Shown here: positions 1-9,796 of the stretch, piece by piece
Numbering within the stretch: position 1 is the first letter of the stretch
Layout of the letters: the number at the start of each line of letters is the position of its first letter
From: Phycisphaera mikurensis NBRC 102666
GTDB lineage: Bacteria; Planctomycetota; Phycisphaerae; Phycisphaerales; SM1A02
NCBI GenBank assembly: GCA_945878575.1
Contig: CAMDUB010000006.1
Coordinates: 1 to 64,000, forward strand
DNA: 64,000 nucleotides
Direction: 5' to 3'
Made by a program: the position numbers and the translations under genes
Notes under the pieces: model-generated
What the model saw: the letters and a program-made list of their open reading frames with translations, nothing else
The model's database searches: none
Told to the model about the DNA's origin: nothing

Positions 1-3000
1 CCGCAACCACCGCCTCCGCCTCGGTGCGGTTGGTGCGCGTCTTGGAGCGGTCGTACGTGCCCTGCACCACGCGCAGCGAAACGCCGAGCAGCGGGTGCGA
101 CCGGAAGGCGGAAGGAAACGTCTGCAGCCTGCCGCCGTAGATGTGCGCGTTACTGAATGCGATCAGCCGCTCGTCTCGACTGCGGTAGTGCCAGCGCAAC
201 ATGAGCTCTGGGAACCGGCTCGCAACGCATTCGTCGAGCAGGCTCTCCAGTTCCTCAAAGCCCTGGTCGTCTTCCGGTGCGCTGCCAGCAGTGGTGCCGG
301 CCTCGGGATCGTCGCCGCCGGCACCGCTATCAAAGAAGCTGGTAGGAGGAAGCTGCTTGGAATCGCCCACCACCACGGCGGACGTGGCGCGCGACAGCGC
401 ACCGAGCGCGTCTGCCAGCGGCACCTGCGATGCCTCGTCAAACACCACCAGGTCGAATGGCGGCAGCGCGGGATCCAGGTGCATGGCCGCACTGAGCGGA
501 CTGGCAAGCACGATCGGCTTCACCGCCGCCAACGCGCCGCCCGTCTGACGGATCAGCGTCCGGATGGAGCGCCGCGGGCGCTGCAGTCCACGGAGCTCTG
601 CGAGGCGTGCCATCTCCTCGCCGCCCACTTGGTCCGCCGCAGCGAAGCGCTGCTTCACTGACGCAGCCGCACGTTGCGCCACCGTTCGTCGCGATGCATC
701 AAAGGCGCGCGCGTAAGCATCGGACATGCGCTCCACGAGCACCGGATCGAAGGAACGGAACTGCTCAACGTTGTCGTGCAACGAGCGAAGCCACGCTTGC
801 AGCACGGCGCGCTCGGTGATGGCAGGCGCGTTGGCACTCACCACCGTACCCGCGCGCACGCCGTCGGCGATGGGTCCAACCCCTGCCTCAATGGCGGTGT
901 GCTCTGCAACGCGCCAGGTAAACCACTCGGCCAGCGTGTCCACGGCACCGGCCCAGCGCCGGGCTTGCTCTGCGCGCTTGCGGGCGCGATCGCCGTTGCC
1001 CGCGGCAGCGAGCGATTCAAGCGCTTCCGCGCCGGCAGCGATCGCCGTGGCCATGTCCTTCTCCTTGCCGCCCGCGGCGCCGGGATTCGCGGCGCCGGCC
1101 GCCTGCTCCACCGCGGTGGACGAAGCGGTCACTGCCGCAAGCGCCTCCAGTGTTGTCATCGCTCCCACCGAAGCGGTGTTGCCCGTGCCGAGCGCAGCAA
1201 CAAGCGCCGGAACGAGCGGTTGAGCAGCGCCGCGAGCAGCGCGCACCTCGCCAATGAGAGCGAGAGCCGCCTCGAGCGATACGCGGTCGGTTGCCACCGG
1301 CTGCGGCGCGTGCGCCGCGAGCGTGCGGGCGATGCCGCGGCGCGACCACCAACCGAACGGCCAGAATCGAGCGCCGCGTGTGCGGAGGTCCGTCACCAGC
1401 GGCAGCGGATCTACACCGAGCACCGATTCCTCAAATCGCCCGTCAGCACGGAACGCCGCATCGGCGCGCTCAGCACGCGCGATGCACTCCGCGGCGGCGC
1501 GAAACTCGCGGGACTTCGCTTCCCACCCAGCCGTCGCTTCAAACGCCAAGGCGATGGTGGTCATCGGCGCGCCCGTCTCGCGTGCCTTGCGCACCGCGCG
1601 CGCCACGGCCAGCAGCGCTGCCGCAGGCGCAACGCCTCCAAGGTCGTGGAGCGGGTGGGACGAAAGCAAAGAGCCACGCGCAGCGCGTGCGCCCGCATCC
1701 GCGGCGGTCTGCGCGGCGGCGATCATCGCATCAACCTCCGCTTTGGTCGCCAGCGCGTTCACCGTGCGCGAGAGATCAAACGCCGCCCCCGGCAGTGGCC
1801 CGGCGGCAAGCTCCTCAAGACGTGCCACCGCGCCGTAAGCCGACTGTCCACTGGCGCGCACCGTAGCGGTGGCGTCGCGCAGCGAAGCGAGTTTGGTGCA
1901 TTCGCTGCTCGGCGCCGGCACGTTTGCAGATCGCGGCGAGTTGTCGAGCCGATCGAGTGCGTCCTTGACCTGCGCCACAAACTCAGCTCGCCCGCAGCGC
2001 TCAGGATGCAGGTTGAGCATCCACGGCCCGAGCCCGGCTTCCTCGAGCCGGCGCGCGACTACGTCAAGGGCCACCTGCTTCTCTGCAACAAAGAGCACGC
2101 GTAGTCCGCCCGCCACCGCGTGCGATACCAAGTTAGTGATCGTCTGACTCTTGCCCGTTCCGGGCGGACCCTGCAGTACGAACGACCTTCGAGAGCCCGC
2201 GGCAAGCACCGCCGCAAGTTGACTGCCGTCGCACGGCAGCGGCAGCGCAAGTTGCACGGGGTCCTGCGCTTCAAGCACAACGCTGTTCAGCGGCGCTGGA
2301 GTGGCGCGCCGCTCGAGCACCGTCCCCACCACCGGATGCGCCGTGATCTGTGCGCGCCGGTCGCGGACATCCGTCCAGAGCGGCCACTTGCGGAAATCAA
2401 GGCATGCCACGTGCGCTTCTTCATGCACCTGCCAACCAGGAAGCGTGGCGATGCGTGTGCGCACTCCGTCAAGGATCTTCCGAACGTCGATGCCCGCGTC
2501 GTCCTCTGGCAGTTCAAGCAGGCCAAGCTCAAGCCGATGCCGCTGTCGCAGGAATTCGTCAAGCGCCGCGTTCAGCGTGATGTCCTGCTCGGAACGCCGG
2601 ACCCGGCATCCTTCCGTGCTACTGATGCGCGCGATCTCAAGCGGCACAAGAATCAAGGGCGCGCGTGCCGACTGACCACTCTCAGGATCGCGATGCTCCA
2701 GCGTGCCGATCACCAGAAACAGCGGGTTGGCGCCGGTCTCGTCAAGCGTTCGCTGGGCGCGGCGGAAGATCTCGATACTGTCTGTCGCGCATCGAGCGTC
2801 CGTGGCACGCATGCGCAAGATGCCGCGCGAAAGGTCCGCGGTGGTGGACTGCCACTGCGCGGCGATGTCATCGGGGAACGCGGTGGCGGCCATCCGGAGC
2901 CACGGCGCACCGGGCCGCGAGAACGCGTCTTCCACTGCGCCGATGCCGGTCACATCGCCGGCCGCGATGCACATCGACTGCTTGGTCGACTTGAAATTGA

Positions 3001-3097
3001 GCAGCCGATTCCGGAGTGACAGGTCAAGGAGCCGGGAAAGCAGCGTGTCGATGCGGGCATCGGCTCGACCGCCGAGGCCCGGGGTGGCGGTGGACAT
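1..3097 (-). CDS. DUF4011-type superfamily I helicase, partial (C-terminus beyond window)
   Basis: The frame is open from an ATG at 3097 to the left window edge, giving 1032 visible residues with no stop. The N-terminus (about residues 12-40) reads RIDTLLSRLLDLSLRNRLLNF, the hallmark start of DUF4011 proteins. A Walker A box, GPPGTGKSQT, begins at residue 310. FDEASQV (aspartate at residue 887) is the Walker B, followed by VVVGDSKQLPPTSFF. Near the edge, YDRSKTRTNRTEAEAVVA matches the helicase C-terminal core. Full-length relatives are usually longer and often end in a Vsr/MTES_1575-like nuclease or DUF3320 domain, which would lie outside this window. Such proteins are large SF1 ATPases, frequent in defence islands, with mostly untested function. 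The region is GC-rich, so long open frames on the other strand are shadows. Helicase call is firm; biological role is inferred. Confidence 0.9.
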   Translation of the reverse strand, partial: MSTATPGLGGRADARIDTLLSRLLDLSLRNRLLNFKSTKQSMCIAAGDVTGIGAVEDAFSRPGAPWLRMAATAFPDDIAAQWQSTTADLSRGILRMRATDARCATDSIEIFRRAQRTLDETGANPLFLVIGTLEHRDPESGQSARAPLILVPLEIARISSTEGCRVRRSEQDITLNAALDEFLRQRHRLELGLLELPEDDAGIDVRKILDGVRTRIATLPGWQVHEEAHVACLDFRKWPLWTDVRDRRAQITAHPVVGTVLERRATPAPLNSVVLEAQDPVQLALPLPCDGSQLAAVLAAGSRRSFVLQGPPGTGKSQTITNLVSHAVAGGLRVLFVAEKQVALDVVARRLEEAGLGPWMLNLHPERCGRAEFVAQVKDALDRLDNSPRSANVPAPSSECTKLASLRDATATVRASGQSAYGAVARLEELAAGPLPGAAFDLSRTVNALATKAEVDAMIAAAQTAADAGARAARGSLLSSHPLHDLGGVAPAAALLAVARAVRKARETGAPMTTIALAFEATAGWEAKSREFRAAAECIARAERADAAFRADGRFEESVLGVDPLPLVTDLRTRGARFWPFGWWSRRGIARTLAAHAPQPVATDRVSLEAALALIGEVRAARGAAQPLVPALVAALGTGNTASVGAMTTLEALAAVTASSTAVEQAAGAANPGAAGGKEKDMATAIAAGAEALESLAAAGNGDRARKRAEQARRWAGAVDTLAEWFTWRVAEHTAIEAGVGPIADGVRAGTVVSANAPAITERAVLQAWLRSLHDNVEQFRSFDPVLVERMSDAYARAFDASRRTVAQRAAASVKQRFAAADQVGGEEMARLAELRGLQRPRRSIRTLIRQTGGALAAVKPIVLASPLSAAMHLDPALPPFDLVVFDEASQVPLADALGALSRATSAVVVGDSKQLPPTSFFDSGAGGDDPEAGTTAGSAPEDDQGFEELESLLDECVASRFPELMLRWHYRSRDERLIAFSNAHIYGGRLQTFPSAFRSHPLLGVSLRVVQGTYDRSKTRTNRTEAEAVVA

Positions 3098-3177
3098 TTG
3101 AAGAAAGATACCCGGCGCCTGTGAAGCAACAGCTTCACCCCCCTACTGCATACTCCTCCCCAAAGGAGCACCAAACC

Positions 3178-4182
3178 ATGCCAACTCTTCCGAGCGGACG
3201 TGCATTCGCACTATCCATGGGTCACATCATTGAGCCGGGGACACAGATGTTCACATGTCCCGAGGGGCACTATTGGTTTCAGAAGGCGGACCGTGCGATG
3301 AACGCGCCGCCGTATCAGCCGGATCAGCCGGTGTTGTGCGACTTTAAGCATGCGCCCTGCCCCACAACTCGCCAAGAGGCGCTGGGCATCTTGTATGTGT
3401 TGGAGGCCGCGCACCCAGACGACGAACAGCTCTACTGGCCGGGGTACACGGTCGCGGAACCGGAGGCACTTGCGGATCTCACTGCGGAAGACCGCGCCGC
3501 GTGGGACGCGTGGGTGGCCAGTGATCGGACGGTCGAGTTCCTCGACCAAGTCATCGCCAAGTGCAAGGCGCAGGCGGAGGCGAACAAGAAGAGCCATGGG
3601 TACATGGTGATTCGTGAACGAGCGACGGACGAACAATCGCCGGCAGTCCTCGCGCGGCACGTGGCGTCCAAGCATGGCGCGGAAATGGCGCAAGAGGGAC
3701 TGCTACTCGAACATCAACTCATGACTAAGTACGCGCTTGACAATGATTCCGAGCGTCGGCGCATCTTCAATCGACTTGAGGAGCTCCTGGGGGAGATTGA
3801 TGCAGTCGTCGACGACCCCGCGCCAACTGCACCGGAAGTCTGGCATGCGCGCGGAATCGTGACGCGGTTGCTATTGCGACCGATAGAAGCCGAGCGCGCA
3901 TTTCTTGAGGCTGCGCGCAACGCGCCGTTTGAATTGAGCCCGTGGCTTGAGCTCACTCGGGTACGGGCGGAGCAAGGGAAACTGGCGCTGGCGGAGGAGG
4001 CTGCGCGGAAGGCGGTGGGTATCAACAACCAGAGCGCGCCCGCATGGGCGAATTTGGCGGCCGTGCTCATGGAAATGGACAGCCCACAGGATGCGCTCGC
4101 AGCGGCGGAGAAGGCGCTGGCGATCGACCCGGCGGATGTGGTGGCGCGGAACGTGATGAAGCGATGTGGGGGCAGGTCATGA
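3178..4182 (+). CDS. TPR-repeat protein
   Basis: A 334-residue protein starting at the ATG behind a good ribosome site (aaaggag, about 10 bases upstream); the frame is open further upstream, but that part overlaps the divergent helicase gene. The first 150 residues contain an odd Cys/His-containing stretch (HIIEPGTQMFTCPEGHYWF) and a Pro-rich segment without a family I recognise. The C-terminal third is tetratricopeptide-like: WLELTRVRAEQGKLALAEEA, then APAWANLAAVLMEMDSPQDA, then ALAIDP. TPRs mediate protein-protein contacts, so a scaffold or partner role is likely, but nothing shows the partner. The stop overlaps the start of the next gene (ATGA), so the two are translated together. Confidence 0.8.
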   Translation: MPTLPSGRAFALSMGHIIEPGTQMFTCPEGHYWFQKADRAMNAPPYQPDQPVLCDFKHAPCPTTRQEALGILYVLEAAHPDDEQLYWPGYTVAEPEALADLTAEDRAAWDAWVASDRTVEFLDQVIAKCKAQAEANKKSHGYMVIRERATDEQSPAVLARHVASKHGAEMAQEGLLLEHQLMTKYALDNDSERRRIFNRLEELLGEIDAVVDDPAPTAPEVWHARGIVTRLLLRPIEAERAFLEAARNAPFELSPWLELTRVRAEQGKLALAEEAARKAVGINNQSAPAWANLAAVLMEMDSPQDALAAAEKALAIDPADVVARNVMKRCGGRS

Positions 4183-4793
4183 CACAGCCCTGGTACTTCG
4201 AAGTGGATGAATACGGGACGATTGGCGAGGCTGATGACACCGGGCCGGAGGTCAACAGCGATGTGTATGAGGATATCGATGTCAAGGGACTGCAGGCGCC
4301 GGAGGACATCATTGCGGAGGTCGATCAGTACGACGAATTGCGGGAGCGATTCCAGGAGCGGTGCACGGAAGCAGTCGAGGCGATTGAAACTCGCTTGGAA
4401 GACAGCAAGTTGAGCAGCGCGCGTCGAAAGAAGTTAGAAGAGCGCAGGGACCGCATGCAAGACCCCGATGATGGGTGGCAGGCGTGGGTCGAGTGTGGCG
4501 GGAAGCGCGGAGTGGCGGACTTCCGCACACTGATTCAAGAGTGGCTTGACGAAGATGTTGATTGGTCGCAGTCAGACTCCTGGCCCAGCGGCTGGGCGGG
4601 TCAGGATCGAGCGATGTCGTTCTTCCAGGATATGGACGGCAAGATGCTTGATGCGCTTGGCGTGGTGATCGTGGAGGGGGACCATCCGGGGAGTACGTAC
4701 TTCGCGGCGGAGTTGCGGGGGGAGATGAAGGTGGCGAATGCGGTGGCGGAGCGGGAGGGGTTGCCGTTTCGGTTTCGGGTGGGGGTTGACTAG
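4179..4793 (+). CDS. Acidic hypothetical protein
   Basis: A 204-residue protein beginning MTQPWYFEVDEYG at the ATG that overlaps the upstream stop by four bases. It is very acidic at the N-terminus (many Asp/Glu between residues 10 and 60), with a predicted helical, charged middle (ERFQERCTEAVEAIETRLED, then KKLEERRDR). The C-terminal part is GDHPGSTYFAAEL followed by an Ala/Glu-rich helix. I recognise no family. The four-base overlap makes it a likely partner of the TPR protein. A longer reading from 4044 is possible but would overlap the TPR gene for 130 bases, so the ATG at 4179 is preferred. Confidence 0.75.
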   Translation: MTQPWYFEVDEYGTIGEADDTGPEVNSDVYEDIDVKGLQAPEDIIAEVDQYDELRERFQERCTEAVEAIETRLEDSKLSSARRKKLEERRDRMQDPDDGWQAWVECGGKRGVADFRTLIQEWLDEDVDWSQSDSWPSGWAGQDRAMSFFQDMDGKMLDALGVVIVEGDHPGSTYFAAELRGEMKVANAVAEREGLPFRFRVGVD

Positions 4794-4851
4794 TCAGCCG
4801 CGAGGTAGTCCTCACCAACCTAGCCCCCGACCACCCCGCTAACCTCATGTC

Positions 4852-5973
4852 ATGCCAATCACCCAGGGGTTGCCGGTTTCCGCAGAACGCCAGTTGGCAT
4901 TCCTCAGAAAGATTAGCCGGATACTTGATGAGGGCAAGTTCACTAGCACTTACAAGTTTGCGCTGCTACTTTCGCTGACAAACATTGCCGTCAAGAATGG
5001 TGATGATTCTGATGCGGAACTCACGATTCAGCTTGATGATGTTGCGCGGGAGTTTGTGAAGTTGTATTGGGGAATGGCGCAGCCTTACCCTGATGGACCA
5101 AAGGACATTCTCCTGCAGAACAGGCAGGCCAGTAAACCCGCAAAGGTAATCACCCTACTCGCCCCGTATGCCTCTACTGGCTACGCGCGTCACACACGGC
5201 ACCGCGTTCACGCGCCTGCCGCGGCATCGGTTGTGGCCACGACGCGGAAGACGATTGCGAGGGATGTTCTCTATCGACTCCAAACCGTCGGGCCATCGAC
5301 CGAAGCCGCTGCCGTTCGAAGTGATCGATTCCTCTATGAACATCCTTCCGACGCTGCCGGATGTGCAGTTCTCACACAAATCACGCTCAAGCCAGGCGTA
5401 GCGGCGTGCATGCGTTCACTGCGAACGGTGATCGCCGCGATGGTGCAAGCGCGATGGGCGCTATGGGTGCGCGAGCACAACCCGAGCCTGGGACCTGATC
5501 GGAATTTGGAGGCGTTCCTATTCGGTACGAATCGAGTTCCATTGCGCGAGTATGCAGCATGGCTCTATGAACTTCAGGGCGCAAGGTGTTTCTACACACA
5601 GGCAAAGCTCGCTTCACCGGATGCGGGAGCTGTGGATCACTTTCTGCCAAGGGCTCGGTACGTCTTGGATGAACCGGTGAACCTAGTTCTAGCGAGCACC
5701 AAGGCGAACGGGGATAAGAGCGACCATGTTGCAAGCGAGTCCTATCTAAAGCTGTGGGCCGACCGTAATACACGCCTGAAACTGACCGATTTGCCCGACT
5801 CGTTCGCGGCACGCCTTGCGCCGGGTGCGCTGCCAGCGACTTGGCAAGACGCGCGCTCGGTGGCCGCATGGATGTACGAGGCGGCGGAGAGAGATGGGGT
5901 GCAGGCTTGGAATGGTGGGAAGCAATTTGCGCGTGTTGGGCGTGATTGGCGAAGGTCTTTAAGTTTGGGGTAA
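4852..5973 (+). CDS. HNH endonuclease-like protein
   Basis: A 373-residue protein. The N-terminus (FTSTYKFALLLSLTNIAV, later EFVKLYWGMAQPYP) and the middle (FLYEHPSD, ITLKPGVAACMRSLR) fit a family annotated as HNH-endonuclease-domain proteins. The nuclease part is C-terminal: GARCFYTQAKL, then AVDHFLPRARY and LVLASTKANGDKSDHVA, which corresponds to the beta-beta-alpha metal fold with DH as the catalytic pair. The usual CFYC zinc pair is CFYT here, so one metal-binding cysteine is missing. The genes on either side are not overlapping, and it may act alone. The family call comes from remembered motifs; activity is uncertain because of the altered cysteine. Confidence 0.7.
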   Translation: MPITQGLPVSAERQLAFLRKISRILDEGKFTSTYKFALLLSLTNIAVKNGDDSDAELTIQLDDVAREFVKLYWGMAQPYPDGPKDILLQNRQASKPAKVITLLAPYASTGYARHTRHRVHAPAAASVVATTRKTIARDVLYRLQTVGPSTEAAAVRSDRFLYEHPSDAAGCAVLTQITLKPGVAACMRSLRTVIAAMVQARWALWVREHNPSLGPDRNLEAFLFGTNRVPLREYAAWLYELQGARCFYTQAKLASPDAGAVDHFLPRARYVLDEPVNLVLASTKANGDKSDHVASESYLKLWADRNTRLKLTDLPDSFAARLAPGALPATWQDARSVAAWMYEAAERDGVQAWNGGKQFARVGRDWRRSLSLG

Positions 5974-6135
5974 TGGGGTGTACGTGATTCGAGAGAAAGT
6001 CCATCACCTCCCTGCTGTCAATCAGTCCGCAGTAACAGTTACACTGACAGACATCACCGGACAACCTCTCCACGTTGGGGCAGCATCGATCCGGGGTTTA
6101 TCACGAAGCGTTGACCGCGACGGACACCGCAAATA

Positions 6136-6897
6136 ATGAGATTCGATCCATCCACCGGGGAACTTAAGACCGACGGCAACTGGCTGATCAAGAAGTTGCA
6201 CTGCCCATTGCAAAAACGATGGGATGAGATGACGCCAATCGCAGGCTCGGCGCGTGAACGCCTATGCACCGGCTGTGGGAAGAACGTGCACGACATTGAT
6301 GGACTCGACGAGGACGCGGTAATCAAAGTCGTGCGAGACAACCAGCATGCGTGCTTATCGCTGAGGATGGATTCGACCACGCTAACGATTGAAGGTCATT
6401 CGGCACCTCAGACGCTTGTAGCGCTCGATGAATCCTGCCCGCTGCAGCGGATCCGGACAGCGCGGGGTGCCAGGGAGGTTAACGAACTCGCATCGCCAAC
6501 ACTGCGACCACTAGTTGTCGAGGTTCCTAAGTCGGCCGGAAACCGAATGATCATCTGGCAGAACGGGCTCACCGGGCGAATCGCATTCTCGTACAGCATG
6601 CGGTTTAATCCAGACGAGATCGATGCAGACTGCGAAACCCGCGAACACTGGCGAAAAATCGCGTATCAGCATCAAGAGGAAGCACGTCGATGTGGCGACG
6701 ATGGGTTACCCATCGCGGCATACATGATCCCAAGCGACCTACGCGTTGGCGAGCGCGTCTGGATTGAGGACGTCATCGAGGCTGTCGTGGCCGTGCACGG
6801 TCCCGGCTATACGGAGAATCACAATTCGGCGGTCGCCATATGGCTCGGGGAGTCATTCCAGTTCGTCGTGGATGAACCGGATCGAGTTATTGGATAA
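6136..6897 (+). CDS. Cys-rich N-terminal domain protein, unknown function
   Basis: A 253-residue protein. Residues 18-75 form a Cys-containing module, LHCPLQKRWDEMTP...RLCTGCGKNVHDIDGLDE...HACLSL. This resembles a short domain found in many Bacteroidetes-type proteins with the pattern C-x5-W-x2-M...R-x-C-x2-C-x-K-x-V. It is probably zinc-binding or disulfide-forming. The rest is mixed alpha/beta with no recognised domain; YMIPSDLRVGERVWIEDVIE hints at a small beta-barrel. It ends 25 bases before the next gene on the same strand, so both probably belong to one operon. No enzyme motif is visible. Confidence 0.65.
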   Translation: MRFDPSTGELKTDGNWLIKKLHCPLQKRWDEMTPIAGSARERLCTGCGKNVHDIDGLDEDAVIKVVRDNQHACLSLRMDSTTLTIEGHSAPQTLVALDESCPLQRIRTARGAREVNELASPTLRPLVVEVPKSAGNRMIIWQNGLTGRIAFSYSMRFNPDEIDADCETREHWRKIAYQHQEEARRCGDDGLPIAAYMIPSDLRVGERVWIEDVIEAVVAVHGPGYTENHNSAVAIWLGESFQFVVDEPDRVIG

Positions 6898-6922
6898 CAG
6901 ACGATCAAGAGAGGATCACCCT

Positions 6923-9736
6923 ATGGGTTCAATCGAGCGCTTGTTTGAATTGCACCAACGGCAATTCCAACCAATTGTGGAATTGTGCGCTCAGGAACTC
7001 TGGTGCTCCGATTGTCACACACACCGCAAGCCGCTCATTGACTTGATTGGTCAGGTGCATGGATTTCGACAGCCATCCACATCACAACCATGGTCGCGGC
7101 TCAGTCCTGCCGTGCACATCATCGCTTGCAAAGGCACAGCACAACAAATCTTGCATATCGCCAGTCTCTGCTTCATGACTGAGAGATTTGCTCGAACATG
7201 CGAGTACTACCGCGGACTAGGCGTCGAGGGAACGAGTGATGCGGCGCGCATGCGCTCCGATCCAGGACCACCTCCTACGGTCGATAAATTTCTTGCCCTT
7301 CATGATCAACTTGCTCCGCCGGATCGACCCGAGTACCTCCTATGGATCGGAGTCGTCGCGCTGGGTGGTCGACCTGAATGGAAACCAGTAGCTGACGAAG
7401 CGCTTGCAGCCCTTCTGGATACGCAGTTCAAAGTAGTCAATTCGCCAATTACTTTGATTCCTTCAGTCACGCTCCCCCCTACGCCATCAGTTCTGAGCGA
7501 AACCGCGGACTGCAAAGCGGAAGAATCCGCATCGCCCCGAATGCTAGAAATTTCGTTACAGCCTGAGCCGGTTTCTGCCTCGCCTACAGAAACATCGACT
7601 CCGAGAGGTAAAGCTCTCATAACGCTCACCCCCCTCGATAACGTGTTCATTGACCTCGCTGTCGCTGCGGTCGAGGGGCAGCAGCGCGCACAGACGGCTG
7701 ATGAAGTAATGGCCTTGATTGAAGAATTAGTATCACTAAACTCGAAACGGGTCACTTCTCGTTTCCACCGCGGCTTTCTGGCTGCACTCACCAAGGCGGA
7801 ATTGCCTACGTTTATTGGTGCGGAAAATGAGTCCCGGCGTGCCTGGCTAATCGCCGGATGGCTACTTGGACATTGCCGGTATGAGGGAAATGCCGCCTAT
7901 GCAAGATTTGAGGCCCTGTCGGCAGCGGATCTGCGGTGCTTGATGTCCCAGCCTGAAGCGGTTGGGTTACTCGCAGACCATTACGTTCGGATACTTAGCG
8001 AGACAGCCCGACCATCAGACCTCGTTCGTTGGATCCGTAGTGCTTCCGAGGCTGGGCGACTGGTTGCGATCACCAATGCCCAAGAGTTGTTGCGTGGAGG
8101 CAAACCGTCCGATGCCCGTGCGTTGGCTTCGGCTGTCATTAGTGCCGAGGTGGAAACCTCACATAGCGCAGCGTTGGGCACTTACCTTCGAGCGTGCATT
8201 GTCGATGGCACCGCCGCTCGCATGCTCGGCGACTTCGACGGATGCGATGCAAGACTCAACATAGTGACCTCCGTCGTTAACGATATTCGTGTGCATTTGT
8301 CGTCAATTCCGAACGATGCGAAACTAAACTTTGACATCGACGAACTCGAATCGGCGGCAAATGCACAATCAATTCTTTGTGCGGCACGAATTCGCATGGT
8401 TGAGCGCGTGTGGTTCGGTTCCTCGCCACAAGACCGATCTGTACAGTTGACGCTGAATCCTGTAGCAGATCGAATACTCATGGAGATCCGCAATCAGGAT
8501 CGCGTTCCGTCGACGACAATCGCATATTGCGCCTCGATGCTTGTGCTAAGTAGCCCGGAATTTCGAGATAGTTCAGCCTTGGGAGACTGCGAAGCTGCTG
8601 TAACACGCGTGCTTACTGGATCGGGTTCTGGATCGATGTCAAGCCTCGCGTCATCGTTACTACCGCGCCTGCGGGTTCTGCGCGCACTCATGCGGGCGCA
8701 GCGTGGTGGCGCAGACCTCATCGAAGCCATCTCCACCGTCGCCGCATACGAATCCGCCAGCGAATTGCTTCCGATACACGTGATTCGTGCGGTGATTGTG
8801 TACGGTCTGACAGAGCAAGCGGACGGCGTCGCGGATCTGATCGTCCCACGTCTTCAAACGGAATTGCCGACCCTGCTCTCTGAGGGGTTCCTTGTTGCTG
8901 CACTCTCGAACCGAAAGGTGTCCGGCGAACTTGCCAGCCATGTCACGGAGTACGTCCGCCCCCTACAGGGTCCGAAACAAGTGGAAGTTCGTGCGGATCT
9001 CTTCGCCACACTGGTTGACGCCAACGGACCGCGACACGAAGTAGTTCGTATGGCAGACGAGTTGATCGGAACGGTTCAGTCCTACCCGGCAAGCGCCCCG
9101 CGAGCTATCCAAGTGCTACTACTACATGACCGTTGGACCCGCGTATGGACTGACGATGACTTTGCTGCAGTTCACGCGAGCCTTGCTGCAACCTGCGACG
9201 ATGCGCACAAGTTAGCTGCACGCAAGCGCCTGATGGCACGTGCCAGGTACCTCAGCCGCGAGGACCCTGACACGGCTGAGGAGTGTCTTGAAATGGCTGA
9301 CTGGCTTGGCGAACCGCTCGCGACAATCGGCGAAGTACGAAACATGGTTGAGCGACTCGCTCCGCGTGTACCTGTGCGAGATGATTCCGTCGCCGCGAAA
9401 CGGCTGGCCCGTGTGCTTTTTGTCGGTGGCGCCGAACCGCAGCGGAAGTTGCATCAAAAAATCACTGAAACTGTCGACCTATTGCGACCCAACGTAAAGA
9501 TCGGATTTGAGCATCCAGGGTGGGGGTCGAACTGGAGCCCGAAGCTCGAAGCAACCGTCAATCGCCTCAAGGACTTTGATATCGTGGTTCTACTGCGGTT
9601 TACACGCACCATTTATGGAGAGCGACTTCGCGACGCGATTGGACGTGCTGGCAAACAATGGCGCCCAACCTATGGGCATGGCGCCCCTTCCATTGCACGG
9701 GCGATCGCGGCTGCGGCAGATGACTTTGCGGGGTGA
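6923..9736 (+). CDS. Large helical protein with DUF2325-like C-terminus
   Basis: A 937-residue protein, taking the ATG at 6923 behind GAGG rather than an upstream in-frame start that overlaps the previous gene. The N-terminus has a short metal-type motif (CAQELWCSDCHTHRKPL). The long middle is rich in short Ala/Leu helices, as in solenoid repeats. About residues 828-935 look like a Rossmann-type module: RVLFVGGAEPQRKL, HPGWGSNW, LKDFDIVVLLRFTRTIYGE, then HGAPSIARAI. This layout (GG after the first strand, a hydrophobic strand after aDiV, a final conserved Ser) resembles DUF2325. DUF2325 modules often occur in conflict-related loci; the substrate is unknown. The domain match is by eye and moderate. 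The next gene starts 60 bases downstream. Confidence 0.65.
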   Translation: MGSIERLFELHQRQFQPIVELCAQELWCSDCHTHRKPLIDLIGQVHGFRQPSTSQPWSRLSPAVHIIACKGTAQQILHIASLCFMTERFARTCEYYRGLGVEGTSDAARMRSDPGPPPTVDKFLALHDQLAPPDRPEYLLWIGVVALGGRPEWKPVADEALAALLDTQFKVVNSPITLIPSVTLPPTPSVLSETADCKAEESASPRMLEISLQPEPVSASPTETSTPRGKALITLTPLDNVFIDLAVAAVEGQQRAQTADEVMALIEELVSLNSKRVTSRFHRGFLAALTKAELPTFIGAENESRRAWLIAGWLLGHCRYEGNAAYARFEALSAADLRCLMSQPEAVGLLADHYVRILSETARPSDLVRWIRSASEAGRLVAITNAQELLRGGKPSDARALASAVISAEVETSHSAALGTYLRACIVDGTAARMLGDFDGCDARLNIVTSVVNDIRVHLSSIPNDAKLNFDIDELESAANAQSILCAARIRMVERVWFGSSPQDRSVQLTLNPVADRILMEIRNQDRVPSTTIAYCASMLVLSSPEFRDSSALGDCEAAVTRVLTGSGSGSMSSLASSLLPRLRVLRALMRAQRGGADLIEAISTVAAYESASELLPIHVIRAVIVYGLTEQADGVADLIVPRLQTELPTLLSEGFLVAALSNRKVSGELASHVTEYVRPLQGPKQVEVRADLFATLVDANGPRHEVVRMADELIGTVQSYPASAPRAIQVLLLHDRWTRVWTDDDFAAVHASLAATCDDAHKLAARKRLMARARYLSREDPDTAEECLEMADWLGEPLATIGEVRNMVERLAPRVPVRDDSVAAKRLARVLFVGGAEPQRKLHQKITETVDLLRPNVKIGFEHPGWGSNWSPKLEATVNRLKDFDIVVLLRFTRTIYGERLRDAIGRAGKQWRPTYGHGAPSIARAIAAAADDFAG

Positions 9737-9796
9737 GCGGGTAGCGAAACTCCCGCAAATATTTACTCAGTAAGCCCCGTGAACTAGCATTCACCT

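Noticed and set aside
674-2104. Long plus-strand frame of 476 residues
   Set aside because: It mirrors the DUF4011 helicase gene on the minus strand in GC-rich DNA; its translation is Arg/Ala-rich without domains.
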